Source: Saccoglossus kowalevskii (Eukaryota; Hemichordata; Enteropneusta; Harrimaniidae). Taken from it: 17,312 bases of DNA. Position 1 is the stretch's first letter, and each line of letters starts with the position of its first letter. Positions 10,156-17,312 of the stretch are shown here, piece after piece. The translations under genes and the position numbers were made by a program. The notes beneath the pieces were generated by a model. It was not told where the DNA came from. It did no database searches and was given only the letters and a program-made list of their open reading frames with translations. The stretch is taken from positions 256,460-273,771 of the forward strand of contig NW_003120933.1 of the NCBI RefSeq assembly GCF_000003605.2. The letters are read 5' to 3'.

Positions 10156-13020
10156 TGAACGTTTTTTTGAATATTTATATATTCGAGAATCTTAAGCCAT
10201 TATGTATTGGATATTAACATACATGGGACACGTCTCTTTGATCCCACTGTCATATCTCTACATACGTTCCCATGATGCATATTGAGTTTGCAAGACAGAC
10301 AGCGCATTTCAGGATATGCGGGTGTGGCATCTCTTGTGCGCCACCAGCGGCAGGACCATTGCATTCAATTGTCTATGTAAAGAGTACATGCAGTACACAG
10401 GAAAGAGATACATACTATAAATGTTATATACACTATACTTTGTATATCTGATGTCTTCATACGAATTAAGATCCAAAACAAATACCACCGCACCTCACTT
10501 AGCTTTTTCACTATTACACTACAGTAAAATATTTATTAGAAATCACTCGACCACGGCGTGTCTCAGTGCTGTTCTTACAACTCTTTATGCCCACCGATCG
10601 ACAACTGTATGTTTTGTGTATTTGGCCTGTGTTCCACGGGCCGTTATTTCGGCCTTCAACTCACCACTATACCCTGGCAAATCCTATTCAGCCAAAGCCT
10701 ATGTAAGTATGCCCTTTTCGGCAGTACTAAGTAGGATATCTTGAATGAGTTGTCCCATGAAATCGCTCGTTATATAGCTATACCACGGGCAGAATAGATA
10801 CGTCTATATTTTCTCAGAAAAAGAGTTGACATTTTTCAATAGTTACTTGTAGACTGAAAATCCAAATAATTATTAAAATATAAATTCAATCTATTAGTGT
10901 GTGTGTGCATATTTTCACTGTACTACACTAAAGCAACACAGCTTTGAAAACGGCCAATGTGAAACGCTCGGTGATATTCGTGGACAAGATGCACGTTTAA
11001 AAACATTGCCACTACGTCCTAAATTGCAATTGCGTCCAATTAGCGCGTACTGATTTAATGACTGGTACCGACTCAGTTTTAGTGTTTTTGTATCCAGCAT
11101 GAGTCTCTAATGTTGAGTATTCCATTTGTCCTTTACTTACCCTTCAATCCTTTTCAGAGTACTCATTTACATATAATTATCACATGCGCAGTTGCTACGT
11201 ATTATTCATTTGATAAACAGATCTAGTTTCTGGACAATTATTCTTTAATTATGTTTATCTATTATAGTACGGAATTATTCTGATAACATAACGGATTTAT
11301 TATTTTAGGCTTAAAGTCTCGTCGGAAAAGTTCGACACGTCTTCTGGAGGGAAATCCGATTATTAACACTATAAATCTCCACTCCTTCTGATAAGTGTTG
11401 TCATGCATAGAATTGTTGTACACTGCGTTTATCATTCACGGAAATATCAGGTCGACATAATCGGATTTAATAATCACAAAGAGACCAAAGGCCAGGCCGT
11501 GTCACCAGTTATCATGATTAATTACGTATGCTCAAGTAGTGTAACATATGACTGGGTATTGTTTACCGATAAATCGTTCAAGCTAGCGAAAAAAAATGGG
11601 ATTAAATGATGTATGTCTTAATCTGTTTGCAAATCGCAGCTGTTGTTCCTGTGTCATCTATGAGGACAATAGGTTTAAGACTAGGGCTATTAACATTTTG
11701 CAAGCATATATACGTGTCACGTGAGCAATTAACTAAGGTACTTGAAATAAATATATTGAGTCATAAAAAACTTATGTTTGAATGTACACTGAATTAACCA
11801 TTCACGAACACACGCACTCACCTGCAGCATCGAATTCCATTTAACTGATCAAAACATATCCCCTTAAAATGACAAATAAATGCGTGCAGGCTTGAACTGT
11901 AGTTGTACTTAAATAATTCAGTGATGGAATGAGAACATAATTGTTTAGCAATTGAATATGTTAATACTATTTAGAACAGCTGTCCCTCTCCAATGATTCA
12001 TGGCGTATTGACCTTGCTAATATCGGTTCCGGACATCACTTACATTTGCCGGACATGACTAGAGACACGTTGGCCCGGCAGCAAGCTCTGACCGAACCCC
12101 GGCAAGCCACCTGCAAATATTGCAGAATCCTGGTACTACGAAGTTAAAACCCCTCAGTACGCAAAGCACTACACCTCAACTAGGTTTTTTGAAGGCAATA
12201 ATGAGACGCATTTGCGGCAGAAATATCCTTTCTCTAAACCTTATACATAAAATTGGTATGAACCAGACACAATTACATTCTGTGATATTAACGCACATTG
12301 TGTTATCCTCCCTCATCAAATTTGGATACTGAGTTTTACACGACTTGCCCAGGCTTCAGTTCACAGATTGTCTTGATGCAACAGCCTGCAGCACATGACC
12401 ATGACGGCAAAATACTACACTTTCCCAGACACGATGTTAGCACGTGATATTCACCTCAATGTATGAATACGAGTGGCTACTGCTCAGCCAATCACAATAC
12501 ATCATTATTACACAAGGTGTTAATTAACCAACCATTAAAAACACTCGATCCATGTGTCACGTACCATGAAGGGAATTATTGCGCGAGTAACACAGCAGTA
12601 CATAAAATAAACTTAGAATTGCAATTCCTTGTTTGGTATATTGTTGCAATTGTTCTACTATTGTCATTTAAAGTTATTATTATTCATATAATAAAATTGG
12701 CGATATAGACAATTACAAATTTCAATGATTAAAATAAAATGTAAATACAATAAAATAACACCGCTTCTGAATCAATAAATGATGCAAATGTTGGAGGATG
12801 ATTCAATAGCTAACTGAGTTAACATTGTAGACTTAATTGAAATTTGGGGCATATATGTCATCGCACTTGTTTTCGTTTTTTGCGAGGACGTGTGCAAGGT
12901 GACTGCTAAGCAAGAGTTGATCGTTCGCACCTGAAGATAACAGAATTTGGTTGTTATATTTACATATATGTGTCACTGTCAATAAAACAAGTTACGGAAA
13001 AGAGGAAATCGCAAGCTAGT
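10156..13020. other. Intergenic region upstream of the sulfatase, weak ORFs only
   Basis: Two ATG-started plus-strand frames stand out but resemble nothing known. One, at 10421-10744, has 107 codons, is Thr/Ser/Tyr-rich and has a GTAAGTATG donor-like site at 10703. The other, at 12463-12708, has 81 codons and a hydrophobic C-terminal segment that could span a membrane. Three AATAAA hexamers cluster at 12733-12779 just after the second, so a transcript end before the sulfatase promoter is possible. CACGTG E-boxes occur near 11716 and 12441. No transposon, tRNA or rRNA was recognised. Confidence 0.5.
12733..12779 (+). promoter_or_regulatory. Cluster of three AATAAA hexamers
   Basis: AATAAA occurs at 12733, 12749 and 12774. 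They could be polyadenylation signals of a plus-strand transcript ending before the sulfatase gene, or chance in AT-rich DNA. Confidence 0.2.
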
Positions 13021-13108
13021 ATTGGTCAGTGGGCGACATTTGTTATCATAAATTTGCATTCTGGTTGAAAAAAACAAATGACGTCACAGTCATACTCGAA
13101 TATTATAA
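13021..13108 (+). promoter_or_regulatory. Candidate sulfatase promoter: CCAAT, octamer, CRE, TATA-like
   Basis: Four known eukaryotic elements fall within 90 bp. They are an inverted CCAAT box (ATTGG, 13021-13025), an exact POU octamer ATTTGCAT (13052-13059), an exact palindromic CRE TGACGTCA (13079-13086) and TATTATAA (13101-13108). The TATA-like box would place initiation near 13130, leaving a leader of about 50 nt before the ATG at 13183. The exact octamer and CRE suggest control by POU and CREB/ATF-type factors. Binding is inferred. Confidence 0.45.
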
Positions 13109-13145
13109 TTCGTAACATGTAGTATATCTAACCTACACACTCCAG

Positions 13146-13176
13146 AACTGTGCAGAGCTGAGATTCAAGCACAGTT
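13146..13176 (+). promoter_or_regulatory. Stem-loop in the sulfatase 5' leader
   Basis: AACTGTGC (13146-13153) and GCACAGTT (13169-13176) are perfect complements, giving an 8-bp stem with a 15-nt loop that ends 6 nt before the start codon. In RNA it could slow scanning or bind a protein. In DNA it could be a spaced inverted binding site. Confidence 0.35.
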
Positions 13177-13182
13177 GAAAAC

Positions 13183-13434
13183 ATGTGGATTGCTACTAAG
13201 TCGGTTACACTACTTCTCATATTCTGTACAAACGTAAGCTGTAATGACAATCCACCGAATATCGTTTTTATTATGATGGATGATGTTGGTTGGAATGATG
13301 TTGGTTACCATAACTCGTCAATTTCTACACCACATATGGACACGATTGCCAATGACGGGGTCAAGTTGGAGAGTTACTACGTCGGTCATGTTTGTACACC
13401 AACAAGAGGAATGTTCCTAACTGGCAAGCACATG
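13183..13434 (+). CDS. Arylsulfatase (ARSB/I/J-type), exon 1
   Basis: This exon encodes the N-terminus of a type I sulfatase, which hydrolyses sulfate esters, typically on glycosaminoglycans or other sulfated glycans, in lysosomes or outside the cell. The ATG at 13183 has A at -3 and opens a signal peptide (about residues 1-20, with a LLLIF core). NIVFIMMDDVGWNDVGYH follows; D33 and D34 would bind the active-site calcium. CTPTR at 71-75 is the C-x-P-x-R signature, in which C71 is converted to formylglycine and R75 stabilises it, followed by the conserved LTGK. D33-to-C71 spacing is 38 residues, as in human ARSB (D53, C91). The exon is 84 codons, ending in phase 0 at ATG|GTAAAC. Histidine precedes VCTPTR where the family usually has a small residue. 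Read-through into the intron would stop at 13492-13494. Confidence 0.93.
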
Positions 13435-13978
13435 GTAAACTGTTATTTGCTTTCTCAAAATATTAGAAAATATAGACAGACATGTTTGGTGTAACCAATT
13501 TCTTTTAAAATAAGTGGATGTGGAAGTATGTAGATAACGTACTGTTTGAATAATTCTCTACATATTTTCAACTTTGGCAATGTTGAAGATATCCAGTGGT
13601 GATTAAAGCTTGTGTTATTTTAATTATTATTACCAGGAAAGATTTTTACAATTAAAAAAAATGTCTCACATGTTTGCCACTGTGAAACAGTATAAACTCA
13701 TTCAATATCAAAAAACAAAAATCTTTCGGCTTTTTTATTACCTTTGAACTAAACATACATCACCGTTCTTGTCAAATAATAACCGTCACCACTAATAGAT
13801 TCGTGTCCTGCATATTAATTTAATACGGTTTTTAAATTCTTAATTAGTACCCGTCGTTAGGAAAGACAACACTGTCGGGAACTGTCGTCTGGGATCAATC
13901 TTATAGACTTCAGTGTCAGTAAAATTCAAAGTCATTGATATCAATAACTGTGTATACACTTGTCTTATATATTTCTAG
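13435..13978 (+). other. Sulfatase intron 1 (544 bp, phase 0)
   Basis: The intron starts GTAAAC and ends in a pyrimidine-rich tract, ATATATTTCTAG. Removing it joins LTGKHM to INLRLYNGI with the frame kept and continues the family alignment. It has in-frame stops and no other notable content. Confidence 0.9.
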
Positions 13979-14165
13979 ATAAACCTGAGACTGTACAATG
14001 GAATTATCGGTGGACATGACCCAAAATGTCTTCCGGTAAATGAAGTAACAGTTGCTCAAAAACTGAGAGAATACAACTATGCAACTCATGCCATCGGAAA
14101 ATGGCACCTTGGTTACTACAAAGAAGAATGTCTTCCAATTAACCGTGGATTTGATACATTTTTCG
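13979..14165 (+). CDS. Arylsulfatase (ARSB/I/J-type), exon 2
   Basis: Sixty-two codons plus one base continue exon 1 (residues 85-146). CLPVNEVTVAQKLREYNY matches the stretch that precedes the second sulfatase signature, and HAIGKWHLGYYKEECLP contains that signature. K125 and H127 correspond to the catalytic or sulfate-binding K145 and H147 of human ARSB; the distance C71-K125 is 54, the same as C91-K145. The exon ends in NRGFDTFFG, a highly conserved family string, at a phase 1 donor TTCG|GTAAAT. The usual Gly before the Tyr of the second signature is Asn here. The next exon (the YLLG.../Asp-Asn metal ligand part) is not in the window, so the gene is partial. No frameshift or premature stop was seen in the two exons, so it looks functional rather than a pseudogene. 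Confidence 0.93.
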
Positions 14166-17100
14166 GTAAATATTATAGGTCTATTGAGAGAATACCGCAA
14201 AGTATGTACTGAAGCAGTACAGCGAACGTATTGATCGATGAGAACCCGTACTGCCTAAATTCATACTTTGTGGTATGCTCGTAATAAGCGTATTATTAAA
14301 TATCTTTTTCTTCCTTGTAAATTAATTCAATTATATATAACAGCCCGAAATGTCAACGAAAATCAATGTGAGCTGCGTTCAGTGATGGGATCATATTCCA
14401 TCGCGCATTATTGCACTTCTGCGTCCGATGTCAACAAAGAGATGTGTTCAAATGTGACGGAAACGCGACGCACATGAAAAATGAAGAATTTTGAACGCAT
14501 ATGCGCAGATGTAACTTTATCACAGAAATGTCTGTAACGGTTTATACGCGTTTTATACAGTTGGATATATCATACACTCTTTTTGGACGATACTGAGATT
14601 TTATTTTAATGAAAGAGAAGTTAGAGAATAATTATTTGTAATGTGTTAAAGAGTTTGTAGAGTATAATTGTCTGAGTGGCAAATTATTTTAGTAGTGCTT
14701 GACACCAGTGCGAGTACAAAAGCATCTGGACCTTTGAACAGAATTACAGTTCGAGAATATAGCAAAAGAAAACACAGCAAAGTTAGCATTTCAACTATTT
14801 TCTGCATTATACATGTGAAAATTAATATGACTTGCATTGCATTGGACTATTATAGATCGTGACATCTGTTCATTTATATTGTTTTCAAAATTAATACGCC
14901 ACAGTGCAAATAGTATATGCGATATATGCGATGGTACTTCAACGCATATAAGTCTACTTTTGTGTATCAATTTACAGTCAGTTGGCGTACAAGTGGTGAA
15001 AAAATAAATGCGATTAATTCAACAACATTCACTATATGGGACAGCCATCTAGAATGCGGCTTGAAACTAAACAAAGAAATTAAACAAAGCCTGAAATCCG
15101 GACATTTGAAGTATTCTCAAGTATGATATCGTGAATCGCTATTTAACTACGTAGTTTGCACAGAATTCCGTGTCCTCACTAATTGGTTAGGGTTACATTA
15201 CCATGGGAGCTCGCATTCACAGACTGCCACATACGTAATAACACGCCCATAACACTCCAAACCGATTTACTAGGCAGCGCAACATCTACTATTCGTAGAT
15301 TGTTTTCAAAATATTACGGTATCTAGTCGAAGAAGTGGCGACGCGAACGTACTCATGGTGATGCACATGGTACCCTTGTTGTTCGAGTCAGTACCTTACT
15401 GTTGTGTGAAGGATTTTAGTTTAATATATCTTTGAATGAATACATTTAGAACCGCAATTGTAGCCCATCCAATATGTCAATAAACGAAAATAGACCGTAA
15501 ACATCAGTAATTATTAGCATCAGTCTCGTTGGTTCCACGGTCAGGTCGCAGTAATGTGATCACGCCCCGCACGATGTGGAACGTTCCAAAACTCGGATTC
15601 ACAGAACACAATCTCATCGATGCTAAAAGAGTAGCAATTTATACACTTCATTCTTTTTGTCAATCCACAGTCAGCATTTCAGTGTTCATGCGATGCACTG
15701 GTGAGATTTTCTTTCAATTGTGTATTGTCTAACTTCATAGATAATGATATGATGATATAATGATGATGATATTAATTGTGATCTTGGTTTTAAATTGGGG
15801 TTGGTGAATGACTTGAAGACCTGAAATTGAATCCGAGCCAGAGATTAGGAAATGTGCCTTTCGACAAGTCCGAGTTCGAAAAGGACACCTTCATGTGCGC
15901 CGCTTGCAAGTAAATGTTTCCCCCGTATGTCCAAAAGATATGAATTACAAATACACTACCTCAAATAACAGCCATCATTCAACGTTACTTATGGTGATGA
16001 ATTAGGTCACAACTAGCATACATGTATTCAAGTAAGATGACTCAACGCCAATTTTAGAATATTGCTTAATGCTCCAATGAAGGAACTTGCATGGGACAAG
16101 TAAAGAGCAAATCTAATACTGCCTCAACAATAGTTAACCATATGGGAAAGTGGTGTTTTACTTTTGATACGGCAGATGTAAAAACAGTAATGAGTGTGAG
16201 GTACCAAGCTACCAAAGTCAAGGTACGAGTCAAAAATCGTAGGCACATTGAAAAAAAAGTGGTCACATGTGTTATATACCGAACTCCTATTTGTCAGTTG
16301 GAGACGTGTAATAACTCTTCTATTATGAAGAATAGGTTGAAAGCCTCTCACACCCGAACGTTTCCAAAAAAGTGAGCTTCTGTTCATGAGCTAGACGCTT
16401 TGACGCTGCAAGTACCAGTCTGAGTAACTGGAACTGTGGCTGACCCAAGTACGTTTGCCTACCTTCTGTGCCTATCGTCTTTGGTCTTATTGCCAGCACC
16501 CACAAAAAACGACGAAAACTAACTTTAGCGCACGTACATCACAATCGTTACCACGGTTATCACCTACATAAAACAGTTCGATGTGCGTTACTCAATATCA
16601 CTACACAAAGCAGATTTGCATACGACTCATTTGCATATCGAATATGTTCGAACTACAAATCCTTGTCGCTTAGCACAGATACATTCAAGTCATCCAGTTA
16701 CTTTAATCAGTTTAATAAAACGTTTTACGTCCTAAATCTTAATGAAATGTCTGCTTAATTAGATTAATATATGCAAGATTTGCGTTAGATTTAGATAACT
16801 TTATAAACTGAATAATTCTTGGTGTTCTGTTGTTAGGCGCAGAGAATCGAATTCGAAGTCGTCTACGTATTTACGTAGCGATTCACCAGGCTATTCTTGA
16901 GTTCAATGGGGAGGGGCACTCTGGATAGCTGGATCCAAGGCTAGTGGCACGTGTGTGCGAGAAGCATTTTAAGTACAAAATACAGTCACGTAATGCTATT
17001 TGAATGCGTGCATGACAAGGGTTCCTACAGTCGACACGTTCACTATATGTTGTCCTCCGCTGTAGTCTGACTTCGTACACAACCCCTACAGCGATTGATG

Positions 17101-17312
17101 CACAAATGCACATGTAATTGAAGTCACTAACTGAAACTATCACAACTCTCCATTATCATTTGAAGTAGGATCTCAAAGTACACATTAACACACTTATTTG
17201 CAATCCGTCAATATCGCGATATGAAATGTATACACATAAAACGCCTTTGAAGTCGTATTTACCAATAAGATCTCGTACATTATACAAAGGTATAATTGGA
17301 GGGGAAACTGAC
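14166..17312 (+). other. Sulfatase intron 2, incomplete (at least 3.1 kb)
   Basis: The donor GTAAAT opens the intron. I searched for the next expected sulfatase segment and for later parts such as the Asp-Asn metal ligand region, and found none in any frame on either strand. Small ORFs here, the largest plus-strand one having 94 codons (16091-16375), resemble nothing known and overlap antisense frames. A TGA/ATGATA-type microsatellite lies near 15741-15773. No transposon or RNA gene was recognised. Alternatively the gene is broken after exon 2, which the window cannot decide. Confidence 0.65.
15741..15773. repeat. Imperfect ATG/ATA microsatellite
   Basis: GATGATATAATGATGATGATAT-like low-complexity sequence lies inside the putative sulfatase intron. 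Confidence 0.7.

Noticed and set aside
10898-11053. Short plus-strand frame ending in LRPISAY, antisense to a 61-codon minus frame
   Set aside because: It has no ATG and no recognised homology. Both strands being open suggests chance.
15185-15196. Telomere-like GGTTAGGGTTA
   Set aside because: Only one and a half copies, with no array.
15370-15395. tRNA-like GTTCGAGTC
   Set aside because: It is an isolated B-box-like string, with no A box at the right distance and no acceptor stem.
16091-16387. Overlapping sense and antisense ORFs of 94 and 87 codons
   Set aside because: They lie in the putative sulfatase intron, show no recognisable domain, overlap each other, and are of a length expected by chance.

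Overview
The window looks like nuclear DNA of a metazoan, probably a marine invertebrate. It is AT-rich, gene-poor and has spliceosomal GT-AG introns. The only confidently recognised gene is the 5' end of a secreted or lysosomal type I arylsulfatase of the ARSB/ARSI/ARSJ type. Nothing suggests a prokaryote: there are no operons, Shine-Dalgarno-led gene runs or long non-repetitive reading frames. The species cannot be fixed from the sequence.

Layout. Positions 1-1628 are AT-rich non-coding DNA with small microsatellites. At 1629-1817 lie nine diverged copies of a 21-bp repeat in inverted orientation. Positions 1818-3376 show no convincing gene. At 3377-6454 is a large 21-bp minisatellite: 145 full units, of which 139 are 21-mers (three carrying small deletions) and six are 25-bp variants, with nested higher-order repeats. 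It gives many long 'ORFs' on both strands only because 21 is a multiple of three and the unit lacks stops in most frames. Positions 6455-13020 are mostly unassigned. They hold three tentative items: a possible plus-strand exon (7487-7673), a possible minus-strand TATA/E-box promoter with a first exon (7790-7966) pointing toward the minisatellite, and a possible terminal coding exon (9961-10146). The sulfatase promoter, exon 1, intron 1 and exon 2 occupy about 13021-14165. The remaining 3.1 kb is read as the unfinished second intron.

How it fits together. The sulfatase N-terminus carries a signal peptide, the metal-binding Asp pair, the formylglycine cysteine motif CTPTR and the GKWHLG motif, with spacing equal to human ARSB. 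The rest of the catalytic domain must lie beyond position 17312. Its upstream region holds an inverted CCAAT, an octamer, a perfect CRE and a TATA-like box within about 90 bp. The most unusual part of the window is the minisatellite: its inverted satellite cousin 1.6 kb away, its repeated 4-bp insertion unit, and variant types that look like CpG decay. No novel protein system could be supported.
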